From positions 78,072 through 142,071 of the forward strand of contig NZ_SOZE01000017.1 of assembly GCF_004519315.1 (NCBI RefSeq): a DNA stretch of 64,000 nt, in the 5' to 3' direction. Shown piece by piece: positions 1 through 8,938 of the stretch. The notes beneath the pieces were generated by a model. That model searched no databases and was not told where the DNA came from. It saw only the letters and a list, made by a program, of their open reading frames with translations. Position numbers and translations under genes: made by a program. Numbering within the stretch: position 1 is the first letter of the stretch; every line of letters begins with the position of its first letter. The DNA is from Mucilaginibacter psychrotolerans (GTDB taxonomy: Bacteria > Bacteroidota > Bacteroidia > Sphingobacteriales > Sphingobacteriaceae).

Positions 1-10
1 GAGGGAGGTT

Positions 11-202
11 ATGGCAGGCGATCATATCTATATCCCTGAACATCCCACGGGTATCGACCTGCAGGCCATCGCACTGATCAAATACCGCGAAGTATTACTT
101 GAAAAAGGCAAAATAGCCGCCGACATGTCTCCCATCGTATCCTTTGAGATACTAGCAGAACATTCCCCGGCATTCCAAAAACTCTTTGAAATTAAAATCT
201 GA
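11..202 (+). CDS. Small hypothetical protein (63 aa)
   Basis: The ATG follows a good ribosome binding site (GAGGGAGG at 1-8), which supports a real gene. The product is soluble, with no signal peptide or membrane segment, and I do not recognise it. It lies 74 bp before the coupling ATPase gene on the same strand, so it is probably the last gene of an upstream transfer or accessory group cut by the window edge. Its function is unknown. Confidence 0.6.
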   Translation: MAGDHIYIPEHPTGIDLQAIALIKYREVLLEKGKIAADMSPIVSFEILAEHSPAFQKLFEIKI

Positions 203-207
203 TTTAC

Positions 208-238
208 TTGCATTTAACAGTTGCGTTATTTAGATTTG
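208..238 (+). promoter_or_regulatory. Possible Bacteroidota-type promoter for the coupling ATPase gene
   Basis: TAGATTTG at 231-238 matches the Bacteroidota -7 consensus TAnnTTTG. A TTG at 208-210 sits 20 bp upstream, at the position expected for the -33 element. The ATG of the next gene is at 277. This is a pattern match only. Confidence 0.35.
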
Positions 239-276
239 GTTATCCTGTTGTAAATCAGGACTCCTAAACCTTATTC

Positions 277-1779
277 ATGGACGCATTCGACTTAGATAAT
301 CCGCTTATCCAATTTGACGATAACAACGAACAAACATGGACGATACGCCATGCCGTTGAAGGAGTGCAGATTTTTGGCGGGATAGGTTCCGGCAAAACAT
401 CCGGTTCTGGCAGGATGATCGCATTAAAATATTTACGCCATGATTTCGGCGGGCTTATCCTCACTGTTAAACCTGATGAAAAATCAGCCTGGCAGGAGTA
501 TTGTAAACTGGCAGGCAGGAGCAATGATTTGATCATCATCGAGCCTGGCGGCACAGCCTGTTTTAATTTCCTGCAATATGAATCATCCCAGGCATTCGGT
601 AAGGAAGCAATAACCGAAAACATTGTTGAGGTCTTAAAAACAGTTATCCGTGCCAGCGAAGAAAAAGATACTGGCAAAAGCGACGATGCATTTTGGGAAA
701 CCGCATTGGATATGCTGATCTTCAATGTGATCGACCTTTGCCGGATTGCCTATGGCACCCTATCCGTGCAAAAGATGTATGATATCGTGCAGTCTATCCC
801 TCAAAAAGGTCAGGGGCTGCAATCCAACCAAACAGAGATCAAGGAATTTCAAAGGGCGTTTACCAAAGCAAGGGACAACATAAAATCAAAAATAGACCAA
901 TGGTACGATTCCCTTCCCATTGCAAAACAACGAGCCGTCGACAATGAGCCAGCGCCAAACAATACGGTTTTAGAAGCCGTCCCCGAAGCAAGGCTATTGA
1001 GCTTTTTGGATCAATTCTTTTTCGACGGCTTCAAAAACCTAAGCGAGAAAACCCGGTCGATTATAGATTTTACGTTTGCGGGTTTCCTGTTCCGGTTATT
1101 ACGCGATCCTGTTTATTCGCTTTTTTGCAAGGGGGATTCAACGGTAGTGCCGGAGGATTGCCTTAAGGGCAAGATCATCCTTATTAACCTGCCTGTGAAA
1201 CTATATCACAAAGTTGGCCGTGATTGCCAAATCCTGTTTAAATATATCTGGCAACGAGCCATGGAAAAACGGCAAGTTAAATCATCCTCCCGGGCGGTAT
1301 TTTTATGGGCGGATGAGGCGCAGCATTTTTTGCATGAACATGATGCCGATTTCCAGGCGACTGCACGGAGCAGCAAAATCTCAACGGTTTATATTACCCA
1401 GAACCTGCCCAATTATTATGCGGCAATGGGCGGGCAAAAAGCGGATTACCGCGTGAAAAGCTTTTTGGGGACTTTGGCCACGAAAATCTTTCATTCCAAT
1501 GCTGATATCGAAACCAATAATTACGCATCTGAATTGATCGGCAACAGTGACAAGACTAACCCATCTTTTCAGGTAACCATGGGTAACGATTCCTTTTCCC
1601 AGTCCAAGACAATCGGCCTCGTTAATGAACGACTGGTAAAACCTGAAAAATTCGCCGGTATGAAAACCGGCGGCCCCAAAAATAATTATGCCGTCGAAGG
1701 CTATATCCATCGGCAGGGCGATCCTCTTTTCGACGGCAAGAATTATAAGAAAACTACTTTTAATCAGCACCGCATATAA
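277..1779 (+). CDS. Type IV coupling protein (TraG/TraD/VirD4-like ATPase)
   Basis: This ATPase is expected to link the relaxase-DNA complex to a type IV secretion channel during conjugation. Walker A is GGIGSGKTS near residues 34-42, and Walker B with its glutamate is FLWADEAQ near 343-350. The phrase ITQNLPNYY after Walker B is typical of TraG/TraD proteins. The N-terminal membrane segments of full VirD4 proteins are absent, because the ATPase core starts almost at once. The next gene encodes a membrane protein that could supply an anchor (inference). At 500 aa the length is normal for a coupling protein without its membrane domain. It is followed after 24 bp by the membrane protein gene and then by the MobF relaxase. 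Confidence 0.88.
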   Translation: MDAFDLDNPLIQFDDNNEQTWTIRHAVEGVQIFGGIGSGKTSGSGRMIALKYLRHDFGGLILTVKPDEKSAWQEYCKLAGRSNDLIIIEPGGTACFNFLQYESSQAFGKEAITENIVEVLKTVIRASEEKDTGKSDDAFWETALDMLIFNVIDLCRIAYGTLSVQKMYDIVQSIPQKGQGLQSNQTEIKEFQRAFTKARDNIKSKIDQWYDSLPIAKQRAVDNEPAPNNTVLEAVPEARLLSFLDQFFFDGFKNLSEKTRSIIDFTFAGFLFRLLRDPVYSLFCKGDSTVVPEDCLKGKIILINLPVKLYHKVGRDCQILFKYIWQRAMEKRQVKSSSRAVFLWADEAQHFLHEHDADFQATARSSKISTVYITQNLPNYYAAMGGQKADYRVKSFLGTLATKIFHSNADIETNNYASELIGNSDKTNPSFQVTMGNDSFSQSKTIGLVNERLVKPEKFAGMKTGGPKNNYAVEGYIHRQGDPLFDGKNYKKTTFNQHRI

Positions 1780-1803
1780 CTTGAAACCTTAACCAAAATA
1801 GTC

Positions 1804-2577
1804 ATGATAAAAACAAACCTGTATTACAAAACCGTATTCAAAAGAAAAGAAGTTGCTAAAGATGTATCCCTAATCGCCTTCCTGTTTATCGTCTCGTGGC
1901 CACGCCTGTTATTGGAAGTATTTGTCAGGAAAAACTTCGGTGAAAGATATTTTTCACTCACAACCGTTATTTTCCTAAGCATCGTCCTGTTTTTTATACC
2001 GATAGGCATCGACAAAGCGTCACATTTTTATTCAGGCGATAGCAGCACTATAAGTATCATATTCAAAAACATTACCTGGTATCTTTTTCTAGCTGGGCTG
2101 CTGTATGTGAGCTTTAAACGCCAGAAAGAAATAGCACGCGAAACCGGCACATTTGATTTTGCGAAATTCAGTGCCTATGACGGCGACATACATCCGATGT
2201 TCAACAATATCGAGATCAAAGGAAAGAAAGTTACCAGGCGGCAGATTTGTATCCTAGTTGAACCGGCTTTCTTTTTAGCCATCGGTATCATCCTGGCATT
2301 GTGCGTCCAGAAATTGGGCATACTCATTATTTTTTGCAGCCTCTGTTATGCTTTGGGGTATAAAGCGGATTACATCCGGGGCGACCATTTCATTTTAGAC
2401 ACCATCGATGAAATGATATGCAACGAGGAAATGGTAGAATCATTTGTCCATGGCCGCGGGCCGGAGGAAACACGCGGCTTCGAAATGCGTGGCAACGCCG
2501 GGCCTTCCAGTGAGGAATTCCGAAAGCAAATCATCGATAATCTCACTGATGAAGAACCGACTTCTGAGGCCCGTTAA
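1804..2577 (+). CDS. Membrane protein of the transfer module
   Basis: A 257-aa protein with hydrophobic segments near residues 20-40, 55-75, 90-105 and 155-185, and a polar C-terminal tail of about 70 residues. I do not recognise the family. It lies 24 bp after the coupling ATPase and upstream of the relaxase, so it is likely part of the transfer operon. Since the ATPase lacks its own membrane anchor, one idea is that this protein recruits it to the membrane. That is inference from position only. Confidence 0.6.
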   Translation: MIKTNLYYKTVFKRKEVAKDVSLIAFLFIVSWPRLLLEVFVRKNFGERYFSLTTVIFLSIVLFFIPIGIDKASHFYSGDSSTISIIFKNITWYLFLAGLLYVSFKRQKEIARETGTFDFAKFSAYDGDIHPMFNNIEIKGKKVTRRQICILVEPAFFLAIGIILALCVQKLGILIIFCSLCYALGYKADYIRGDHFILDTIDEMICNEEMVESFVHGRGPEETRGFEMRGNAGPSSEEFRKQIIDNLTDEEPTSEAR

Positions 2578-2583
2578 AACCTG

Positions 2584-2600
2584 CCTAAGCTGTGCTTAGG
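2584..2600 (+). promoter_or_regulatory. Perfect 7-bp hairpin between transfer genes
   Basis: CCTAAGC-TGT-GCTTAGG forms a perfect stem with a 3-nt loop, 7 bp after the stop of the membrane protein gene. No T-run follows directly, so it may be an mRNA-stabilising stem or a weak terminator. The gap 2578-2761 is also a possible place for an origin of transfer ahead of the relaxase gene, but I see no recognisable nick site. Confidence 0.4.
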
Positions 2601-2761
2601 GAAGATGTCTGATGCTTTTTATTTAACCGGCGTTAACGGCTTTCCTGGCATTGCTTTGATGGATTTTGTAGCACAGCCCGATAAAACTAACTAATTTAAT
2701 TGTTATTAACCGCTGGGGAAATATTCATGTCCAGGTCCTAAACTATACCAATATCATTCGC

Positions 2762-5509
2762 ATGATAAGAATGATACAAAGCAAGTCAGCAGGTCACGCA
2801 AAATCTTATTTCGTCGATGCGCTGCAACAGTCCGATTACTATCTCAACGACCAGGAACTGCAGGGCCGGTTCCTGGGGCGGCTGGGTGCGCGTATCGGAG
2901 TAGACGGGTCCGCAAGCAAAGATGCTTTTTTTGCGCTTTGCGAAAACATCGACCCGGTAACGCTTCGCCCGCTCACACCCCGTACAAAAGAAGAGCGGAC
3001 GGTCGGCTATGATATTAATTTCCATTGCCCGAAATCCGTCAGCCTTGTCCATGTACTTTCCAAAGACAGCCATATCATGGATGCATTCCAGGCAAGCGTT
3101 GCAGAAACGATGAAAGACATCGAAGCTGATGCAATGACCCGGGTTAGAAAAAATAATACTTTCGAAGACAGGAAAACCGGCGAACTGCTGTGGGCAGAAT
3201 TCATCCATCAGACTGCACGTCCGGTAGACGGCTCCGCCCCCGACCCTCACCTGCACAGCCATTGCTTCGTTTTTAATGCGACATGGGACGAACACGAACA
3301 AGTTATCAAGGCCGGGCAGTTCCGCGATATTAATCGGGATATGCCGTATTACCAGGCGCGGTTTCACAAAACGCTTTCGGATAAGCTAATTGATTTGGGT
3401 TATCAAATCCGGCTCACGAAAAAGTCTTTTGAAATCGAAGGCGTGCCGCGCGGTGTAATCGACTTGTTCAGCAAGCGAACGAACGAGATTGGCGAATTCG
3501 CGAAAGAAAAAGGCATTACAGGCGCAAAGGCTTTAAGCGAACTCGGCGCACGCACCCGATCCAAAAAACAAAAAGGCATGGGCATGGATGAACTCAAACA
3601 AGGCTGGCGCAAACAGATCAGGGAATTCACCGGCTACGGACCGGGCGAACAAGAGCAATCCGTACGACATGCAAAAAAAGATTTGGCACCACCGAAAATC
3701 AAAGCGGATGATTGTATCGGTTATGCGAAGCAGCATTGCTTTGAACGCGCCTCGGTAATGCCCGACAGGCGTTTCCTGGAAAACGCCTATCGCCATAGTA
3801 TCGGAGAGCGCACCGTCTCTCTCGACAGCATCACCGATAAATTTAAAAACGATAAAAATATCATCCATGTTGAGGAAAAAGGCCGCGCCTTTTGTACTAC
3901 TCATGTGGTATTGACAGAAGAAAAACACATGGTGCAACTGGCCCGTCAGGGCCAGGGGAAATTCAGGCCCCTGTATCAGGATGTTCCCCACTTCCATAAA
4001 TTGAACGACCAGCAGAATGCGGCAATTTCGCATGTGCTGACCACCAGCCATCAGGTGTCCATCATTCGTGGGGCTGCAGGCGCAGGTAAAACCACCATGA
4101 TGCCATTCGCTACCAAACTCATGGAGAAAGCCGGTAAGCGCATTACAGTAGTTGCACCAAGTTCCGGTGCGTCGCGGGTCGTCTTGGCCGCAGAAGGCTT
4201 TAAAGAGGCAACGACGGTCGCCCAATTGCTCGTCGACAAAGACATGCAGGCCGATTTAAAAAATCAAATCCTTTGGGTAGATGAAGCCGGATTGCTTGGC
4301 ACCAAAGATATGGTCGCCATACTCGAGCTCGGCAAACAGCAGAATGCCCGTATTATCCTCGGCGGCGATACCAGGCAGCATAGCAGCGTATCGCGCGGCG
4401 ATGCCCTACGTATTTTAAATACTGTTGCAGGTATCAAAACCGCCGAAATAAGCAAAATCCATCGCCAGAAAAACTTTCAGTACCGCGATGCGGTGAAAGA
4501 CCTTTCCAACGGGCAAGTCAAGTCAGCTTTTGTAAAGCTGGATGATATGGGTTCCATCAAATCAATAGACCCTTTAAAACCGAATGACGAATTGGTGAGC
4601 GATTACATCAAAGCAGTTAAAAATAAGAAATCTGCATTGATTGTCTCCCCAACCAATCAACAGGGTGAAAATGTTACTGATAAAGTCCGCGTTAAACTGC
4701 GCTCTACCGGGCTGATCGGCAAAAGGGAACTGACGGCAAAAAGGCTTAGCCCCCTTAATCTGACGGAAGCGCAGAAATCGGATTGGCGCAACCTGGAGAA
4801 GAATATGGTAGTGCAATTCAGCCAAAATGTTCCCGGCATCAAGCGCGGCAGCGTCTGGGAAATTGAGGAAAGCTCGGAGAAAGGTATTAGTTTGGTAAAC
4901 GCCGATGGTAAGGCAACTTCATTGCCGCTTGAAAAGGCGAATGCCTTTGAACTTTACAAACCTTCAGAGATTGGTTTATCCAAGGGTGATAAAATCAGGA
5001 TTACTAAAAATGGCTTTGATGAAAACGATAGGCGATTGAATAACGGCGACGCATTTGAAGTTGTTCGCGTCGATAAATCCGGTAAAATAAACCTAATCAA
5101 CAAAGCCAGTAAATCCACCTACACGCTCGGTAAAGATTTCGGGCACATCGCCCATAATTACTGTACGACCTCGCATTCCTCGCAAGGTAAAACAGTTGAC
5201 GAAGTATTTATTTCGCAACCGGCAGCAACGTTTCCAGCTACCGATGCCAAACAATTTTATGTTTCGGTATCCCGTGGCCGCGACAAAGCGACGATTTACA
5301 CGGACGACAAAGAAGCCTTGCTCGAATACGCTGAACGCATCGGTGACAGGCAATCGGCTTTGGAACTGGTAGGTAGCCGCAACCTGCACCTGGATATGGT
5401 GCAGCAAATGGAACGGGATAGTTACACTAATCACAAATCGAACAATATATCAAAAGAGTATTCCAGGAACGATAATTTAACAGACAAGGGTTATGAACCA
5501 GAACTTTAA
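2762..5509 (+). CDS. MobF-family conjugative relaxase-helicase (TrwC/TraI-like)
   Basis: The relaxase would nick one strand at oriT, stay bound to the 5' end and unwind the DNA for transfer. The N-terminal TrwC-type relaxase domain (about residues 1-300) carries the three-histidine metal site in DPHLHSHCF (H163, H165, H167) and N-terminal tyrosines at 16, 26 and 27 as nucleophile candidates. A RecD-like helicase follows, with Walker A GAAGAGKTT near residue 436 and Walker B LWVDEAGLL near 503. A C-terminal UvrD/RecD-like motif (TSHSSQGKTVDEVF) and VSRGRDK follow near 800-840. At 915 aa it is shorter than F TraI but close to TrwC. The first ATG is used; an alternative Met is three codons downstream. 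Confidence 0.9.
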   Translation: MIRMIQSKSAGHAKSYFVDALQQSDYYLNDQELQGRFLGRLGARIGVDGSASKDAFFALCENIDPVTLRPLTPRTKEERTVGYDINFHCPKSVSLVHVLSKDSHIMDAFQASVAETMKDIEADAMTRVRKNNTFEDRKTGELLWAEFIHQTARPVDGSAPDPHLHSHCFVFNATWDEHEQVIKAGQFRDINRDMPYYQARFHKTLSDKLIDLGYQIRLTKKSFEIEGVPRGVIDLFSKRTNEIGEFAKEKGITGAKALSELGARTRSKKQKGMGMDELKQGWRKQIREFTGYGPGEQEQSVRHAKKDLAPPKIKADDCIGYAKQHCFERASVMPDRRFLENAYRHSIGERTVSLDSITDKFKNDKNIIHVEEKGRAFCTTHVVLTEEKHMVQLARQGQGKFRPLYQDVPHFHKLNDQQNAAISHVLTTSHQVSIIRGAAGAGKTTMMPFATKLMEKAGKRITVVAPSSGASRVVLAAEGFKEATTVAQLLVDKDMQADLKNQILWVDEAGLLGTKDMVAILELGKQQNARIILGGDTRQHSSVSRGDALRILNTVAGIKTAEISKIHRQKNFQYRDAVKDLSNGQVKSAFVKLDDMGSIKSIDPLKPNDELVSDYIKAVKNKKSALIVSPTNQQGENVTDKVRVKLRSTGLIGKRELTAKRLSPLNLTEAQKSDWRNLEKNMVVQFSQNVPGIKRGSVWEIEESSEKGISLVNADGKATSLPLEKANAFELYKPSEIGLSKGDKIRITKNGFDENDRRLNNGDAFEVVRVDKSGKINLINKASKSTYTLGKDFGHIAHNYCTTSHSSQGKTVDEVFISQPAATFPATDAKQFYVSVSRGRDKATIYTDDKEALLEYAERIGDRQSALELVGSRNLHLDMVQQMERDSYTNHKSNNISKEYSRNDNLTDKGYEPEL

Positions 5510-5879
5510 ATTGAAATTCGATGAAATGAAGGAAGGAAATCCTACTGATACATCCGCAACAGATACCAAACAACACGACTTTTATGACACGGCGGGGCAT
5601 GCGCGTAATCTTGATTTTGTCTGGCCATCCGGGGAAAGGCAGTTTTTCAATTACGCGTATCTCGTTTCATGCAGATATGCCTGTGAACCTGAAGAAACGA
5701 TTAGATTGATTTTCACGACGGATACCGTGTCGCTTAAAGGCCTGCGCCTGTTAAAGCTGTATTCGCTGATTCGCGAACATTCGATCAAGGTTATCGCTTG
5801 TGTAGATGGTCGATACAATGAAATATTTGATGATAGCGATTCCCTCGTAAATTATATTGAGGTTTTCAAAACATCGTAA
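5493..5879 (+). CDS. Hypothetical protein at the end of the transfer operon (128 aa)
   Basis: The start overlaps the 3' end of the relaxase gene by 17 bp, which suggests translational coupling. The protein is soluble and acidic near its N-terminus, and I do not recognise it. A hairpin terminator follows at 5912-5948, so this is probably the last gene of the transfer operon. A role as a relaxase accessory factor is possible but not shown. Confidence 0.6.
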   Translation: MNQNFKLKFDEMKEGNPTDTSATDTKQHDFYDTAGHARNLDFVWPSGERQFFNYAYLVSCRYACEPEETIRLIFTTDTVSLKGLRLLKLYSLIREHSIKVIACVDGRYNEIFDDSDSLVNYIEVFKTS

Positions 5880-5911
5880 CGATAAATTTCGCCGCGTGTT
5901 TGTTGGAAAAA

Positions 5912-5948
5912 AGGGGTGCCAAAATCAATTGGGACCCCTCATTTTTTA
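5912..5948 (+). terminator. Rho-independent terminator after the transfer operon
   Basis: The stem arms AGGGGTGCC (5912-5920) and GGGACCCCT (5931-5939) pair over 8 of 9 positions with a 10-nt loop, and a T-rich run (ATTTTTT) follows at 5941-5947. It lies 33 bp after the stop at 5879 and before the convergent gene that ends at 6077. Confidence 0.75.
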
Positions 5949-6076
5949 GCTTTTAATGTTATTTTAAAGTCTACTGCCTTCGCCGCCTCGCCGTCGTCGT
6001 GAGAACCCGATAAACAAATAGTTTAAGCCATCGGTTTGAATGGCATTATAGCTCTACGAGTATGCCTTTAGGTGTT

Positions 6077-7372
6077 TTAAACATATCTTTCGGCCCACTC
6101 CATCCGTTGTTTTGATAGTTTTTGAAGTTCTTGAAAGTGACTCAAGATAGCATTAACCATATCGTAACAATAAAGTTCAATCTCATCGACACCCTTATCT
6201 CGACAACTATCAAGAAAGCTAGTGAGTTCACGAGCAATCTCCTCGCGCATTTTTCTAAGTTCCTCGCCTCTATTTGCCCATTTGGCAAATAAACGAGCGT
6301 AACGGAAAATTTTTAAAACAAGAAAAACCCCACCAATATAGGGAATCATAAGCAACACATTTTCACCTAATTCGTAAACTATATTTTCACCTATTTCAGA
6401 AAGCATCGTATCATGCAGATGATCTTGAAACATATCGTGCGCACCTGAAGCTGCTGTATGCAAGTTGTCAGCATGATCGTGAATTTGACTTCCGTGGTCG
6501 AGATAATCAGACCAGTCCGAGTGATCGAAAAACCCAATAATTGATGCCAAAGACATCGCAGTGTGCCCACCGGCAGTCTTCGCATGTGCTTTGGCGGCAA
6601 ATAAGAATACGGGAATAAGTAATGCGGCTACCATAGCAATCTGTTTCTCATAATTAGCATCTTTCAAATGTTTGAGTTCAGGATTAAACCAGAAAAATAA
6701 TTTCCCTCTACGCCTATGCTTAAAGGATTGGATTTTTTCATTGATATCCCTTGCCAATTTTTGGGTATAGGTAACCATGTCATGCTGCTTGAGCTCTTCT
6801 AACAGGTATTTCTTAATCTCATCATTAGCATCCATGCTCTGCCGTTTGACGAATTCCTCGACCTTCCCAAGGTCCGCGAGTTGATTGTAAATCCGGCGAA
6901 TAACGGCACTGTAACCTTGCTGTGATTGCATCGCGTTCTGGACTTCAATTAAAACATTCTCATTTACGACTAAATCAATTCGATTTCGGACCGAGTAATT
7001 TAGGTCTTCAAAATATGCCCTAATATTCTCCTGGTATTTTTTAATGATCGTTTCCAGGTCGCCTGAATTGAGTAATTTCATACATTGGTCTATACCTATT
7101 ACACATAAACTCGCCGTTTTTGTCGAAATCTCTAATATTTCTGCAGCTTCTTGTTTGTTTTTTGGTCGATCAACCTTGAAAATTACGCTGGCGATAAACC
7201 AAACCGCAAGCAATAACAGTATTACAAAAAATGATATGCTAAAAAGGTAATGACCATTAATAAGTAAGAGAAATTGCTCTCTTGGCATCAAATAAGAAAA
7301 CCATCCCTGGACAAAGGCGCCAATTGATAAAATTAAGCCTGATAGCGCGATCCAGTCTAATGGTTTTTTCAA
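6077..7372 (-). CDS. Membrane protein with His/Asp-rich segment (431 aa)
   Basis: Two hydrophobic segments lie near residues 8-30 and 42-65, a third near 245-265 (ALLIPVFLFAAKAHA), and a fourth near 335-360 (LLMIPYIGGVFLVL). Between the last two is a segment rich in His and Asp (for example DHGSQIHDHADNLH and DHLHD), which may bind metal. Helical, charged regions lie at about 70-240 and 370-431. I do not recognise the family. It is divergent from the DUF4407 gene across a 139-bp gap, so the two may form a functional pair. It reads towards the transfer operon and ends just after that operon's terminator. Confidence 0.6.
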   Translation of the reverse strand: MKKPLDWIALSGLILSIGAFVQGWFSYLMPREQFLLLINGHYLFSISFFVILLLLAVWFIASVIFKVDRPKNKQEAAEILEISTKTASLCVIGIDQCMKLLNSGDLETIIKKYQENIRAYFEDLNYSVRNRIDLVVNENVLIEVQNAMQSQQGYSAVIRRIYNQLADLGKVEEFVKRQSMDANDEIKKYLLEELKQHDMVTYTQKLARDINEKIQSFKHRRRGKLFFWFNPELKHLKDANYEKQIAMVAALLIPVFLFAAKAHAKTAGGHTAMSLASIIGFFDHSDWSDYLDHGSQIHDHADNLHTAASGAHDMFQDHLHDTMLSEIGENIVYELGENVLLMIPYIGGVFLVLKIFRYARLFAKWANRGEELRKMREEIARELTSFLDSCRDKGVDEIELYCYDMVNAILSHFQELQKLSKQRMEWAERYV

Positions 7373-7511
7373 AGCAATTAAGGATTAGGTGATTACAGTG
7401 ATTCTTTTCACCGCATGAAAATAACATTTATTTTAATAATAATGCGAAAAAGTATAGTTATATCATATTTAACAGCTAATTTAGTAGTAAACATGACCTT
7501 AACTTATCATA

Positions 7512-8762
7512 ATGAAAAAAATAAGCTTTATTCGGCTTATGCTGTTAAAATCATCCGGTGCAGACATAGAAACGCTAAAACAATGCACCACAGCTGAAAT
7601 CACCAAATATGTTCTTTATGGAACTTGCGTTTTAATCCCTACGGTCTTTGCTATATTTTCTGGTGGATACAGCGTCTTTTTAATGACATCAAATATTTTT
7701 GCGTCAATTGTTGTCGCCTTGTTATGGTCATGGGGAATCTTTACGATAGATCGTGCCGTTGTTGCAAGCACGCGACCTGGCCAGTTTACATTTGGAGTAT
7801 TTGGCCGAATTACGCTTGCTATAATTATCTCTTTTACTATTGCTGAACCACTGACATTGCGTTTTTTTCAAGATGAAATTGAACAAAAACGTACGGAAAT
7901 CTTACAAAAAAGGACAGACAGCCTCGACAGGGTGCTGGTTTCAGATATTAAATCGGTTGACGAAATTAGGGACAAACAAAAAGCTAAGATCGATAGCCAG
8001 TATGCAAAATATGAAAATGAGGTTGATGGCGGAACTGGGAGACGAGGACGCGGAACCGCTGCTATAACCAAATATCAGAAGTTCCAACAAGATTCTTTGC
8101 AATTTATTTCAGATGAACATAAGCGTGAAATAAATCGGGACACATTAAAGCATAGAGCCGAAAGGGCACGTGTATCGTTGATAAAAATGGATGCGGATGG
8201 GTTATTGGGGCGATTAACGGTACTTGGTATTTTAATGGATAAAGATAAACACGTCTGGTGGGCTGTGTGGCTCGTACGCGCGTTTTTCCTAAGTATCGAA
8301 ATCATTCCGATTCTTATAAAAGTAGGCTCTCCAGCAGATGAGGACCTTTATCATGAAATAAAGACCCTGAATAGCCAGGGCAGTAAAGATGTACATGCCA
8401 ATTTGAAAAAAAGGAAAGATGAAATATTTGAATTAGAGCAATTATTGGTACTTCAAGAACGCAAAGACAAACTGGAAATTAAACTTAAAAAAGGGACAGC
8501 AATTGATGCGCATCGCGACCAAGACTTTATCATGTTTAAGGTGACAGAGGCTGGCAATAAAAAAACTAAAATTGAAAACAGAATTATTAGAACAATTAAA
8601 AACGAAGTGTTTCGTGAACAACTCCTAGCCAGATTGCAAAAGGCGTACAATCAATATGCCAATGCAATGGATTCTCTTATCGAGGAAATGGCTACGTTTT
8701 ATGCCAATAATGGTAAGCAGCAGGGAAAAACAACAACAAGCGACAATAAACAAAATCCCTGA
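7512..8762 (+). CDS. DUF4407 domain membrane protein
   Basis: The N-terminus has three hydrophobic segments at about residues 35-110, interrupted by the conserved-looking GIFTIDRAVVAS. A long charged coiled-coil region follows (about 115-235), then another membrane segment near 255-280 (VWLVRAFFLSIEIIPILI) and a C-terminal charged helix. This order matches the DUF4407 family, which is common in Bacteroidota and Actinobacteria and whose function is not established. It faces the His-rich membrane protein across a shared promoter region. The 416-aa length is normal for the family. The ATG lacks a clear ribosome binding site, which is common in this phylum. Confidence 0.75.
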   Translation: MKKISFIRLMLLKSSGADIETLKQCTTAEITKYVLYGTCVLIPTVFAIFSGGYSVFLMTSNIFASIVVALLWSWGIFTIDRAVVASTRPGQFTFGVFGRITLAIIISFTIAEPLTLRFFQDEIEQKRTEILQKRTDSLDRVLVSDIKSVDEIRDKQKAKIDSQYAKYENEVDGGTGRRGRGTAAITKYQKFQQDSLQFISDEHKREINRDTLKHRAERARVSLIKMDADGLLGRLTVLGILMDKDKHVWWAVWLVRAFFLSIEIIPILIKVGSPADEDLYHEIKTLNSQGSKDVHANLKKRKDEIFELEQLLVLQERKDKLEIKLKKGTAIDAHRDQDFIMFKVTEAGNKKTKIENRIIRTIKNEVFREQLLARLQKAYNQYANAMDSLIEEMATFYANNGKQQGKTTTSDNKQNP

Positions 8763-8938
8763 ATGATGATTTATTCAATATCTTAAGCAATTGCCAGCTC
8801 TCTCAGTGTGACAAGTAACGATAGTTTTTGAATAATTCGAATTGAACTTTTAGGCTATTTCGAGAAACAGGATTCTAAAGTTAAAATGTCGAAGGAGTTG
8901 TAATCACCACTTAGACGCTATTTAGGGTATCTGTTAAT

